Source: Acanthaster planci (taxonomy: Eukaryota; Echinodermata; Asteroidea; Valvatida; Acanthasteridae). Taken from it: a stretch of DNA of 64,000 bases. The notes under the pieces were generated by a model. That model made no database searches and was not told the DNA's origin. It saw only the letters and a program-made list of their open reading frames with translations. Location of the stretch: assembly GCF_001949145.1 (NCBI RefSeq), contig NW_019091364.1, forward strand, positions 3,555,964 to 3,619,963. Reading direction: 5' to 3'. This document shows, piece by piece, positions 44,169 through 55,139 of the stretch. How positions within the stretch are numbered: the first letter of the stretch is position 1; the number at the start of each line of letters is the position of its first letter. A program made the position numbers and the translations under genes.

Positions 44169-46193
44169 TATTTGCCAACTTGGAGGCAACCTTCTTGACC
44201 GTGTAATGACTGAATATATGTTGTAAAACTGCATTGCTGTCACAAGCATATTATACCCTCAATGAAAAATAAGACTGGGTCTAGTGTTTCATTATCAGAC
44301 CCTGGCCACCATATTGGTGTGGTACCCAAATGCTTTTCACTGTCCACAGCACGGCCATGCTATGGTGGCAAACTATTATTCTGAGCCTTCTATCCTCCTT
44401 GTAGGCCTTTCCTTAGTTTATAAATATGGACTGTCGTTTGTGCAGGTGGCCAGCTTGGTTGGCTCATTTTGCCTCAACATATTGTTTTATCAGTGTTAGA
44501 ATAGGAGGCATTTATGTCTAGTATGTAATACATGTATGTATTATTTTGTATTTTCTGCATGATATTTTTAACACTTAGTGAATTTATTCTCTTGGAATTT
44601 TACTCAAAGCCAGCCATTCTGGGTGGCGAAAACTACACTTGTGACATAGCAAAGGAATAGTCTGTTGGTTCCACACATGCGGTGGCCTCTTTTGGCTTCT
44701 GTCGTGTGGGCATGTGATCAAAGCATCAAGCGTGCACGTTTTTCTTGACTGCATCGAGAGATCAAGATGTTAGTGCTTTGTAGCTTGTGTGGGTTTAACA
44801 AACAACCTCCCTGAACTCTTTTGGCTTGGACAGTGCGGTATGTCATCTTTGTGCAGACAGAAGATTTCCAATGTTCATTCAAAGAATGGAGCACTACTCT
44901 ACAGAGATGCTTTATTCAATCTCAACTCAAATTCTTTGTAGTTTGAAATCGAGAAACAAATACAATGTAGTGTTTAAAAAAAATTATTATTGTGTACAAG
45001 TACTACTTATTTTGTCAGATAATGGTGTACAAATACAGTAAAAATATTTGTTCACTTTTTTAGTTTTTGAAGGAAAATAGTCCATCCTTGTTGCTTTTTT
45101 AGATCTGTCAATATTGCCGTTTGGAGTTCACTTTTCCAGCATCTAAAATATGTGCAATATTTTATGTTTTTTAGAATTGTCAAGTGGAGCATTGAACCTG
45201 ATACAATAGGGGCCATGCTGTGTATGTTAACTTGTTTCATGGAAATATTTACACCCATGGTGTCACCGATTACTGTGTGATTCTTGAGAGCACTACTACT
45301 ATACTCATTGTTGCAGTAGAAACCATCACAAGACCATGCACAAGACCAGTCACTAGTAACAGGGTGAACAACGGCAGAGGAATGCTTTTGTTGCATTTGA
45401 TGTGAATAGCTTATGACTTGAATTCAGACTGGAGGTCTTGAGTTAGTCTTGTGAAAGTCTTAAGTGGTCTCGGCTACAATGTTGACTGTAATGGCCTTCT
45501 GTGTTGTAAAGCATGTCCAAATTGCTTGGCTGCGGCTGAACATAACAGGTGTGCGTATAGGGAATGCATGCATCTCTTGGCTTTGATATTCAGCCGTAGC
45601 CATGAACTTTGGACAAACCATAAACTGCAAATTGTGAGTCGTGTGAATCACCAAATCTTAGGTATAGCCACATGTAGATGAGTAATAAGCCGATGCCCTT
45701 ACAGATTTTACAAAGGTTTGTTATGAATCTCCCTGAAGGATACGAAATACAAGATGTCTGTAGACATGTTATAAAACTTGCTGCATTAATGTAGCGATAC
45801 ATGTCGAACACAATGATGAGCTATGTTGGACATGTAAATGTAGCTCACTGTGGCCTGACTGGATTGCGTGCTTAGTTGTCACGTCACTTCGGGGGAATCT
45901 CCCCGCCTGGACAGTGTCGTCTGACGAACTCATGCTTGTTCAAAAGAAACTGTTGGGGACTTTCACCCAGAGTCACAGGTTGTAGGGAATCATGGTTGAA
46001 ATCTGCTGAATTCTGCTATATCTTCCTTCACCTTTTATGTTGAAATCGGACCTGATACGGGAGGTTTTGTGTTAAAGTGATCACAGTGATTATGATTATC
46101 ATATGCTGCTGCTCGGGCTTCAAGTTAAGTTGTTATTTCGTTCCGCCAAGTGGTGAATCTCTCAGTATTTTGTAAAGTATAATTTGAGAAAAC

Positions 46194-46199
46194 AATAAA
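46194..46199 (+). terminator. Candidate polyadenylation signal for CDK5
   Basis: AATAAA in an A/T-rich context, 2.56 kb after the CDK5 stop. An earlier AATAAA near 43927 lies inside the pogo-like element and could give a shorter transcript. Confidence 0.35.
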
Positions 46200-46433
46200 T
46201 AAGTGCAAGGCAGAGCACTGCTCAAATGAACCTCGAGTTCGTATGCTTGTTTGCCTTTTGGTTTCATTCACTTATACATGTAACTAGAAATTAGGAGCGG
46301 TACTGAAAGTTCATAAATTGGCTGTTAGCTTGATATAAGTTGTATGGACTAACACCCACTTGGCTGTTGTTCCAGTAGTTCATTTGATGAAACCGTCCCT
46401 GGATCGTTGGTGCAAGAGCGCTAGCGTCTGCAG

Positions 46434-46904
46434 CAGAGTTGTAATAACTGGAGCCAATGACACGACTCGAGTCAAAATTTTTGGCGACTCGACTGGAGTC
46501 CGGACGGGTAGATGACTCAACTCGAGTCTCTGTGACCAAATGACTGGACTCGAATCTCTCATGGAGACTCGACTCGAGTACAAGCTTATCAGACTCGAGT
46601 CTCAAAAGAATTTAATGCAAAATTGTAGTCAGCTAGATACTCGTCACCCTGATTTATTTTCAGTATATCTAAATGAAAATAAAAATTCCTCCAAAGCGAC
46701 TTACATGTAGCTGTATTTTTATCGTATTTTGTTCAGAAATTTGTGACTCAAATTGACTCGAGCTCGGTACCTGACTCTACTCGACTCGACTACACAAAAA
46801 GAACTCGACTCGGCTTCTTGACCTAATGACTCGACTCGAGTCACAATGTTAAATTGACTAGCCTCCACTCGAGCCACCAAATTTAGTGACTCGTTACAAC
46901 ACTT
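46434..46904. mobile_element. hAT-type element filled with GACTCGAGTC palindromes
   Basis: The 8-bp sequence GTCTGCAG occurs immediately outside both ends (46426-46433 and 46905-46912), as expected of a hAT target duplication. The ends CAGAGTTGTAA (left) and AAGTGTTGTAA (right, minus strand) form a short TIR. The 471-bp interior contains two clusters (about 46463-46600 and 46745-46850) of ACTCGACTCGAGTC-like units, each nearly self-complementary, separated by about 150 bases of A/T-rich sequence. No transposase is encoded. Short minus-strand reading frames rich in Ser and Arg come from the repeats and are not genes. Confidence 0.75.
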
Positions 46905-47775
46905 GTCTGCAGGACAATGTCTTATGCGTCAAGACAACGCAGCACTGGAGAGCATTTGCTTCAACTGTAGACTGTTTCATATCAAAGTTCACGAAGACAT
47001 TGAATTTGTCGCAACCATACGAACACATTATAGTAATTTTCGAATATATGTGGTCTGAGTACACACAGGCTGTGCTTTATTTGGTTATGCTGTATCTGCA
47101 GTGCTGTGGAGGAGAAATATCATATTTTAATTTTCCCTGAAAATAGGACTCAAAATTTTGTATTTTATTTTAGGCTTTCATTGTAAAAAGTGTGGAAAGC
47201 TTTTGGACTGCACTGACAGAATAGATTTGCATGACTTATGCATTCCTTGTAATCCCTATTGCAGGTATATCATACATAAATCATATATCACATTGTATGT
47301 GCCGGACAGTTTCCCTTTGCTTTTAAAATCGACAGTCGTGTTTAAAGGTCATTAAAATCACTACTTCCTGCTGGAAACGCCACTAATTCGAATTCCAGGG
47401 CCCTGAATTAGAAAGTAACCCACCGCAATTTGAATGAGATATAATGAAAATGCCTAGCAAAGTCTATTATTACACTTGGTTTGTTAAGCTCAAATAGATC
47501 CGAACGAACGCAGACGCAGAGGCTCAGTTCTTCGTTTATGATGGTTGTCTTTTTTTCCTGACATAACATTCAGTAAGTGCAAAAACAACCGAAACAAAAA
47601 TACCGATAAAATAAAGATGACTCATTGAAAGCGCACAGTTTTCCTTCCACCGGGCCGCAACAGTTTCATTGCTACATCTAAATTATCATCCAGTGGTATA
47701 CAAGTGGGGCAGGCCTATTATTAGCTCTGATTGGTCGTTTAGAGCCTCCGTGTTCGAAGTCTTTGAAGCCCCGGG

Positions 47776-47782
47776 TATAAAA
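47776..47782 (+). promoter_or_regulatory. TATA box, probable GPCR gene promoter
   Basis: TATAAAA follows a G/C-rich CCCCGGG and lies 1.6 kb before the GPCR start codon. Transcription would begin near 47806. A possible donor GTGTGT follows at about 47912 and the acceptor before the start codon is at 49411-49412, consistent with a spliced 5' leader. Unproven. Confidence 0.4.
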
Positions 47783-48439
47783 AGAATAGACAATCGTAAT
47801 TTGTCACCGAGCCACCACTTGTAAGCAAGCCATAAGCCTGAAGTGAACAGCAAAAAAGCCAGATCTTCAAACCAGCCAGCATTAGTAGAAGCAACGGATC
47901 AGTAATCAAGGTGTGTTAACTTGGCTATGATTCCAATCATGGTTAAAACTAAAACCATATAATTATGTTGACAGCCCGCCGCCAGTTCTACAATTTTTTT
48001 TTCATTACTGGAGGATATAACCGGGTATAGCTGAGCGGCTTTACACTGAAGGCTAAGTAGCTAGGCGGCTGGTCATTTCAAGGGCCCTCTTGGTGTGTGT
48101 GTGGGGGGGACGCCATCCTCACACAAAAAGAGCAGTTCATTGGCGCTTGTTCTGAAAAGTTTTGTCTCCCTTCTTTCCAAAAGCGTGTAAATATAGCCAA
48201 CCTTTGTGAAAAAGCCAAAACTGGTTGAAGGAACGTCAACTTTGTTGTGGACAATGTATAAGGGCTACTGAATATCCAATAAAACAATATTCAGCCCTCC
48301 GAGCGCCCGACTAGACACATATATATAGACGCCCGTTTCCACAATGTGGTATGTATCTCAAAGTGTTGAAGAAGAATGGTACATGTACTATTACTGCGCT
48401 ATTTTACAGTTTCACGCAAGGTGTAATGCCAGCCAGTAG

Positions 48440-48960
48440 ATATTTTTATGAAGTGAAGTACATTTTTTGAAGTCCATTTTTATGAGAGATATGTTTTCGA
48501 ACTTTAACTTTATGAGGTTTATTAAAAAGTTCTTTTGTTCGAAACGGATATTACCCAGTGTGCTATAACTTAGACACACTGCGTCTGTTTTTTGGAAATA
48601 CACCATTTTACGAGGTGTATTTTTCAAAGTAAATAATGAGTTTTATTTTTTAAAGTTCGGTTTTATGAGATATAGAATCAAACTTGAAAATTATGTCTCT
48701 TTAAAATTAGCTTGGATAAAATATGTCTTCCATAAACCGACTTGATTGAATATATATCTCACAAAAACGCTTTGTATCGAAAAATATAAATACTCTTTTA
48801 AAAATAAACCTCGGAAAAGGAACTGCGTATTATATCTTAAATAAAAGATCTTTGGGAAAAAAATATCTTTTAAAAAAACTTAAAAGAGAAAGAAAACAAA
48901 ATTTTCTTTCTTAAAAAGAAAGAAAAAGTACTTCATAAAAATGAACTTTGAAAGAAATAC
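48440..48960. repeat. A/T-rich degenerate repeat with mirror symmetry
   Basis: Variants of TTTTTATGAGGTATATTTTTCAAAGTTC recur several times in the left part (near 48475, 48510, 48605 and 48660). In the right part the complementary sense appears (near 48850 and 48940, CATAAAAATGAACTTTGAAAG). The inner palindrome AAAGAAAACAAAATTTTCTTTCTT (in part) marks the turn near 48900. It looks like an old inverted minisatellite. Confidence 0.4.
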
Positions 48961-49421
48961 GTCTTAAATGTAGAATTTGGAAAACATACTCCTCTTTTTA
49001 TAGACTTGATGGCACTCCGTAGGATTTTCGTTTTAACCTGCTCTGTTTGAAAATCACTCTGGTACTGACTTCTCGAAGTTTTCTTGTTGATAGTTTATGT
49101 TCTTATGCCAAGTTGTTGCTTTGGTTCAACGGAAGCCAATTTTATCCCAGACTGCAGGATAAGTTCCCAAATTATTAACATTTATCTGTTCTCTGCACTG
49201 TTACCCCGACGGAATGCCTGAAAATTCCCGAACATATTCTAGCATGCAAATAGTATCATTCCCATCATGACGATACGCTGCTGCGATTACGTGAAACTCA
49301 CGCACGTGAAATCACAAAACAACTCGTGGTTATCACGAGGCATATTGAATGATGCTTAGGAGATAACATTTGTTTATCAATGTGTAATACTTTTTGTTTC
49401 CTATTTGTTCAGTCTCTAATC

Positions 49422-50495
49422 ATGGATGATATCGACGCTAATACCACGGCAAACTTTTCCTCCTGTGCGGTTGCCGACGTCCACGTAGTGGTGCTTAATA
49501 TCTTGTGCGGGATCCCCTTCGTGATCGGGATCCCCAGCAACTCACTGGTTATCCTGGCTGTGATATTGTCGAAAAAGCTTCGCACTACCACCAACGTTTT
49601 TGTGGTAAACCTGAGCATCGCTGACTTGCTGACTTGTCTAACGATACCGGCTTTCGTCGTTTGTGTCGATCTCGAATTCTGCATGTGGGACAAGCTCTTG
49701 TATGCACTCGATGGAGCACTTTGCTTGGGAAGCGTTTTCGTGATATCCACAAGCCTCGGTTGTAGCCTCTTCTCGCTTTTCAGCATCGCCCTGAATCGCT
49801 TGCTGCTGATCACGCGTCCACTAACCACCTATCGGAAGATCTACACTCCGAAAAAGATTGCAGTCTGGCTGGTACTCACCTGGTTCATGTGCTTGGGTTC
49901 TCTTTGTATTGCCGTGCTGCCTGTGCAGAAAGGCTCTACTACTGGAGAACAAGGGGTTGCGATTGTGATCATTCCCGTTCATCTGATTGCAATAGGCGTC
50001 TGCTATGTGCTCCTCTGGCGACACATCAAGCGCCATACGTGGATAATGGCCAGGTCTCGCAAGGTACCAAACGGTACCCCGGCCGGTAGCTCCACAATGA
50101 CCGCACTGAGTAATACCAAGCGCACTCTGTCCCCATCTCCAATCGGTGCTAACACTATCATGGCTGGACACTCCCAGCTGAGTCGCCATCAATCCGAGAT
50201 AACAAAGAACATGTTTTACGTCGTCTGCGCCTCCGTGCTCTGCATAGGTCCGTACGGCGTATGCCTATTCCTTGACGTCGACGGGCATAGCATAGTGGCC
50301 AAACAGTACGCGTTTGTAATGTTATTGTTCAACAGTTGCGTCAATCCTCTGATCTATGCGGCCAAGCATCGCGACTTCAAGACCGTCTTCGGATGCATCG
50401 TTCGTCGTCAGTGGGAGGACATCCCAGAACCCTCAGATTTCCTGAAAGCTATGCGACGAAGAAAGTGCTGCGGTCGGAGAAATCCCTCAGTGTGA
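49422..50495 (+). CDS. Rhodopsin-family (class A) GPCR, melatonin-receptor-like orphan
   Basis: A single exon encodes 357 residues with seven hydrophobic segments. The start at 49422 was chosen over an in-frame ATG at 49380 because a good splice acceptor (pyrimidine-rich, TTGTTCAG) ends at 49412. Short extracellular N terminus with N-glycosylation sites at Asn7 and Asn11. TM1 has the conserved Asn40 (IPSNSLV), TM2 LSIAD with Asp68, and TM7 NPLIY. The usual E/DRY at the end of TM3 is replaced by LNRLL, and the TM6 CWxP is CIGP. A long Ser/Thr-rich third intracellular loop separates TM5 and TM6, and a basic Cys-containing tail (RRRKCCGRR) may be palmitoylated. The asparagine before the arginine recalls melatonin receptors and related orphan receptors expanded in marine invertebrates. 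Ligand and G-protein partner cannot be told. Confidence 0.85.
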   Translation: MDDIDANTTANFSSCAVADVHVVVLNILCGIPFVIGIPSNSLVILAVILSKKLRTTTNVFVVNLSIADLLTCLTIPAFVVCVDLEFCMWDKLLYALDGALCLGSVFVISTSLGCSLFSLFSIALNRLLLITRPLTTYRKIYTPKKIAVWLVLTWFMCLGSLCIAVLPVQKGSTTGEQGVAIVIIPVHLIAIGVCYVLLWRHIKRHTWIMARSRKVPNGTPAGSSTMTALSNTKRTLSPSPIGANTIMAGHSQLSRHQSEITKNMFYVVCASVLCIGPYGVCLFLDVDGHSIVAKQYAFVMLLFNSCVNPLIYAAKHRDFKTVFGCIVRRQWEDIPEPSDFLKAMRRRKCCGRRNPSV

Positions 50496-50944
50496 AGGAT
50501 ATGAACATATAAGTACGACTTGGGCCCTTTATGACAGAAATGAATTACAAGACTTGGAAGCCTTTTTGCCACGTTGATCCCCCCAAGTTTAAAATAGCAT
50601 CAGCTTAGTACTACTAGGATGTAGAAATGACCCTCTTGCTTCTTTTTCTTGTACAAGGTATTGAAAGTTGACAAACTATAATTCGACGTGAATGCGAGGG
50701 GACTAGTTCGTCATCTTCCACGAACCTTCAAACTATGTTCAATTTATACAGTGACTGAGGAAAATACGTTTTTACATTAGCATGCATGCTTTTGCACTAT
50801 ACAGCAGCAATATACCATTAAACCGTAATGTTTAATTGTATGTTAGTATTAATTTCTTTACTATATGGCTCATACATATTCAGTTTCCACTGAAGTTGGC
50901 AGCATGTAAGAGTACTTAATTCGTGCAGCATATACTAATAAATA

Positions 50945-51283
50945 ATAAATTCATAATTATGCACGCATGCGCATAAATTGCCTTGGCGGCAAGGGACATT
51001 AAAAATGTACAGGTGCTATTTTGATAATTTTCTCTCAGGTTTTCTAGCTTCGCTCATTTTTTTCTTCAGAAAATTCCATTAAATCGTTTTTGCTATTATA
51101 TAGATTCTAATCTAAGCGGGATTTTCCCCGCTTAATCTCGTGCACACAGGAAAAATATGATTGTCAAGTCTTAAAAATAATGAAAAAAGCCAGAAAACAT
51201 GAGACAAAATCGCACCCCTGTACATTTTTAATGGTCCTTAATTGCCGCCATCTGTGCGCATACGTGCATAATTATGAATTTAT
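50945..51283. mobile_element. MITE with long inverted repeats
   Basis: The left end ATAAATTCATAATTATGCAC, followed by GCATGCGCA, matches the right end read on the minus strand, which differs only by GTATGCGCA. Pairing continues inward for about 85 bases (CATTAAAAATGTACAGG, then the GATTTTG/TATTTTG region). A smaller palindrome AAGCGGG-ATTTTCCCCGCTT lies at the centre. The 339-bp element is non-coding. The target duplication is not clear. Confidence 0.7.
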
Positions 51284-52372
51284 CAGCGAAAGGTCTATTG
51301 TGCGCATGGACGAAAAGCCAAAATAGGCAACTGGAATATGACAATGAATGAACTAGTGGGAGTGAACAATCTTTGGCGTACTTTTTATCGTGATTGTCTC
51401 AAGAAGACATTGAAGCAAATACAGTGTAACTCGGGGAGCGGGTTAGCGTAGCGCTTTTCTTTGCTTTGCTCTGCACTCAATGGACCAAGACTGGTTGAAC
51501 GTCTTGGAATCTGCCTCTGTCCTCCCTGTATTCGTGCCATGCAGTGTTTGGTAAGCAATTGGACCCGTGATTTTTGTGTTTTTTTATCTTTACTTGTGTA
51601 CCCCCCCCCGCCTGCTAAGATAAATCGGTTCTAAAGGCTTTTATAGTTAAAAATTCATTTAACGTAATACTTGTACTTTTTATAGGTAATGTTGTATTGC
51701 AAAAACCATACGAGTCTTGTTATAAGTAGACTATTCGGGTGCTAGACTTCTCGTCAAAACTTTTCCTCATAAAGATCTTTTTCAAAAGCCATCATCAGTG
51801 GGGCGATGCAGGTACAAGTGCAGTAATACGTCAGTCACGTTGAACATCACGTCATACAGCTATTTCCTGTGTCGCCTGTCGAATAGAAATCAAGACAAAT
51901 TTTAATAATGTATCTCTCTTCAAGTCAATGCGAAGTTTCACCCAGGTCATACTTATAACTTCAGGTAATGCAACTTTGCAGGTGTGTCACATACAGGACC
52001 TCTGAAGGTGCCACCACAACCTGACTATTCTTGAACGATGTACGCACTAATGTCATTCATTGGCGTTCATTGGTGTATATAATGAGAAAGTTGACAGATT
52101 GCAAAGTGAGGGAAGTCGCTTCCAGAAAACTGTACAAAGTAACGGGTTTAAATTTACAAAAATAAATATACAAAATTAAATAATAAATCACCTGAGACGT
52201 CATCATGACTCGTCTCATATTACATCCCGACAACATGCTTTACCCAATTAGAGCTTAATAAATATGTGTATAATAAAACTTGCCAAATTTCCCAAACTCA
52301 CCACACATCTATTTGGCCTACCAATTAAAGGTCTTGCAAAAACAATTTGAAAATACCCTGTTGTCTTCAAGA

Positions 52373-52617
52373 CAGTGGCGTATCCAGTGTTTGGTATGGA
52401 GGGGGGGGGGCAAATTCAAAAGGAAATGCACTTTCAGGCTCGTTCAACATGATAAGGGGGGAGAAAAAATAAAGCCTATTTATTTGATCAATAAGTATAC
52501 TCACCCGTACTCACCTGTGGAGTATTCTCAGTTGAAAAAAATAAGAATAATAAATATTGAAAAGAAATTTGTCGGGGGGTGGGCAAGATTTATTCTGCCC
52601 CCCCCCGCACGCCTCTG
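52373..52617. mobile_element. hAT-type MITE
   Basis: The left end CAGTGGCGTATCCAG and the right end, CAGAGGCGTGCGGGG on the minus strand, share CAGxGGCGT. Outside them are CTTCAAGA (52365-52372) and CTTCAGGA (52618-52625), an 8-bp target duplication with one mismatch. G-runs and C-runs lie just inside the two ends. The 245-bp element is non-coding. Confidence 0.65.
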
Positions 52618-53203
52618 CTTCAGGATAAAAGTCGAGAAGAATGCTGACTGCATCAATAGGTTCAGTGACTACAAATGTCAATTTGACATAAAATAATGCA
52701 TTCAGTTGCTTTCATTAAAATTTGACATTTCTAATGTAACCTCGTAATCATGATAATTTTCATCGGCTGCGTAAAACATTGGTCTAATTAGCCCTTAATA
52801 ACCAACAATTGTAACATCTGATAATCGGGACGTTATTAAGAGTACATCAATAAATGTTACGAACACTGAACAGTTTATTAAAAATTTACACGTAAGTTCC
52901 TAAGATCAGTAAGAGATAATGATTACTTACTAAATGTTTCAAACTCTAGATATTTAGACAAATGTTTAGCAAAAAAGTGTTAAAAACAGTATGGGCTTTA
53001 GTCTACGGTTAAATTTAAAACCGGTTTTATAAAAATCTGTTACTTTTACCTGCAATTCTCTTCAGGATAATATTGTGAATATTGCTGCGATACAGGCATT
53101 AATGCAAATTTTGTATATGAACTTGTTTAAGTTTCCTTGAAAAGAAATTGATTCCACAGATTCCATAACATTAATAGCGTTAACATTTGTTGCTGGGTGT
53201 GTA

Positions 53204-53306
53204 GGGGTCCATGGTGTTTTGTACACAGGAGGGGGCAAAATGGCACTCGACTGCGAAGCTCAGAGGGTGCCATTTGCTCCCGAGGGTGTAGAAAATCGTG
53301 GACCCC
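53204..53306. repeat. 103-bp imperfect hairpin
   Basis: The sequence starts GGGGTCCA and ends with its complement TGGACCCC. Inner blocks TACAC, GGGAG or GAGGG, CAAATGGCAC and their complements pair with small bulges around a short loop near 53255. It may be a foldback element. A transcribed hairpin is possible but there is no evidence of transcription. Confidence 0.55.
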
Positions 53307-53844
53307 TTCACAGCAGGTAATTGTTTTGTTATACCATGGCCATGTACTAATCTGGAATGGTATTACACTTGAACAGCAAATTGGATATTAAATCACAACG
53401 AAAATTAGTGACTTTATATGCTCAGCTGTGGTTTTTTATTTTTATCTTTTGGAAAGAGGGAGGAAAATAATATTATAACGAACTGGTTTACAGACTTGGG
53501 ATTCATAAAGCACTGCATGGGGCTTTGGCGACTAAATTCAAAACAATATTTACATGAAATTCCGGTGAACCATGTTCACAAGATTGAAGAGCAGATGAGA
53601 AGAGACGACACGAGCGTTGATTTAAACAACAATGGCGGGTTACAGCAGAAATAGTGATAGGAGCATGTCACTCGCACGTGTTACACATGCATAGCTGGGT
53701 GCACGGAATAACCCGCGGGTCTCTGTCATGGTCAGGATAGAGTGTAGCGTTTTCCCCCTTGTAAAAATAAGAACACTTGCATCTACAGTAGACTCCATGT
53801 ACATTTTTCCCAGCAGTAGATTAGGAGCCTTTAACTTTTGACCC

Positions 53845-54190
53845 TGTAATGTCAAGCCTCCTAATTAATTTAAGAGCACTCCTACACAAGGTCCCACTTT
53901 TATTGCTTTGGCCTTCTTACCACATTCCTCTGGCAGACTTCTGGTCTAGGATTTACTACTTTATAATTAGATTTTAGTTAGATTTACCCTTGTTCTTCCG
54001 GCCTGTGCTCCCAACCCTATTTTCACCACTTGATCATTTTTAGCCAGTCTCATCACAACCACTCTCAAAGCAACATCTCTATGCGCAGTACTCCCACTCT
54101 CTCTTGTACAAGCTGTAAAATAGTTTAGAATAAAAGTTCCTTTCTCAAAAGTTAGTATCTGTTGTCAACATTGTTCCTTTTTATACAACA
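53845..54190 (+). mobile_element. Possible solo LTR
   Basis: The stretch starts TGTAATGTCAAG and ends ATACAACA, the TG...CA ends of LTRs, with an AATAAA signal at 54129-54134 in a position suited to an R region. No target duplication is found (GACCC versus CTACT) and no internal retroviral-type sequence is adjacent, so this is weak. Confidence 0.2.
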
Positions 54191-55139
54191 CTACTAAAAG
54201 AGTAGCACAGCATGCAAACCCACAGAAAGCTTCACTGTCCCTACTATGGACTGCAGTTTGGTTGTTGGAAAATCTGGAAAAAGAAAATTTAATGCCACAG
54301 CTAAAGTGAAAGTGCGATCATTTATTCAGATATAAATGGAAAAGTAATTGATGTATAAACCATTATTTTTTGTCTTTTTTATCGCAGCAAATCATCGTAC
54401 TAACGACCGAACTTCGTTGAGTGAATTTTACATCCTAGACATGTCATAATTATTATATTTTTTCTAACAAGACGGTGGCTACCTGCCCTTTACAGTAGGG
54501 AACAAACCTGAAACTGTGTATCCTGTAAAAGGACATCCGGGTTAAATTGAATTTAAAAGAAATTACTTTCGTTTTTCGTATTTGGACGTGCAAAACAAGA
54601 ACTCTTCTTCAAGGTCCTTTTTTTAAAAAATGCCAAAACAGGAAATAACCCTTTTTAAAGTTTTGGTTTTCCTTTTTTTAATTAACGTGCGTATCTTTTT
54701 TTTAACTGAAAACGAACGATACGGTACAGGGACTCAGGTTGCGTGCTCATGAACGCATGCTCGTAGAACGCTATGAAACTAAACGAGAGAATTCATCCGT
54801 TATAAATTAAGATTTCTTCTCAGTATACATCACGTCGGGGCAAACTTGCAGATCTGACAAAGTTCCACGCTCAGTGCACTCGGCTATATCAATTTTGAAT
54901 TGAAACAACATACATCATGGTAGAATGTTTGATGTTTTTTACTGAGCCGTCTCTTCTCCTTTTGTGCTGTGTTACACAGCACAGAATAGTCCTTCTGTAG
55001 CTTTGCGGTGCATAACGGAGCCACGTGGAAAACCTGATAAATGGTGCCCCTGAGAGATCACCGCCGCCGCCGCCGATTATACATCTTATAAAAGCAGCCG
55101 ACTTACAAAATATGTTGTTCGTCTGTCGTAATCGACAAC

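Larger units (their letters stand above)
43638..46425. other. CDK5 3' region
   Basis: No further coding exon is recognised. The region begins with a pogo-like element 74 bases after the stop codon. A plausible polyadenylation signal AATAAA is at 46194-46199, after which the sequence is interrupted by a hAT-like insertion at 46434. If that signal is used, the 3' untranslated region is about 2.6 kb and includes the transposon. Confidence 0.4.
46913..49412. other. Upstream region and probable 5' intron of the GPCR gene
   Basis: No coding exon is recognised. A TATAAAA box at 47776-47782 and a splice acceptor at 49411-49412 suggest a non-coding first exon starting near 47806 and an intron of about 1.5 kb. 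A degenerate A/T-rich repeat fills 48440-48960. A small cysteine-rich open stretch at 47158-47270 has no support as an exon. Confidence 0.35.
50496..55089. other. Intergenic DNA rich in small transposon remnants
   Basis: No coding exon is recognised. It contains a MITE (50945-51283), a hAT-type element (52373-52617), an imperfect hairpin (53204-53306) and a possible solo LTR (53845-54190). The intervening sequence is A/T-rich and shows nothing else I can name. Confidence 0.5.

Noticed and set aside
46291-46605. Ser/Arg/Glu-rich minus-strand frame of 104 codons
   Set aside because: It is a translation of the GACTCGAGTC repeats within and beside the hAT-type element.
47158-47355. Cysteine-rich stretch HCKKCGKLLDC... 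after a possible acceptor
   Set aside because: No donor, partner exon or recognisable zinc-binding family; the region has other repeats nearby. Too short to support a gene.
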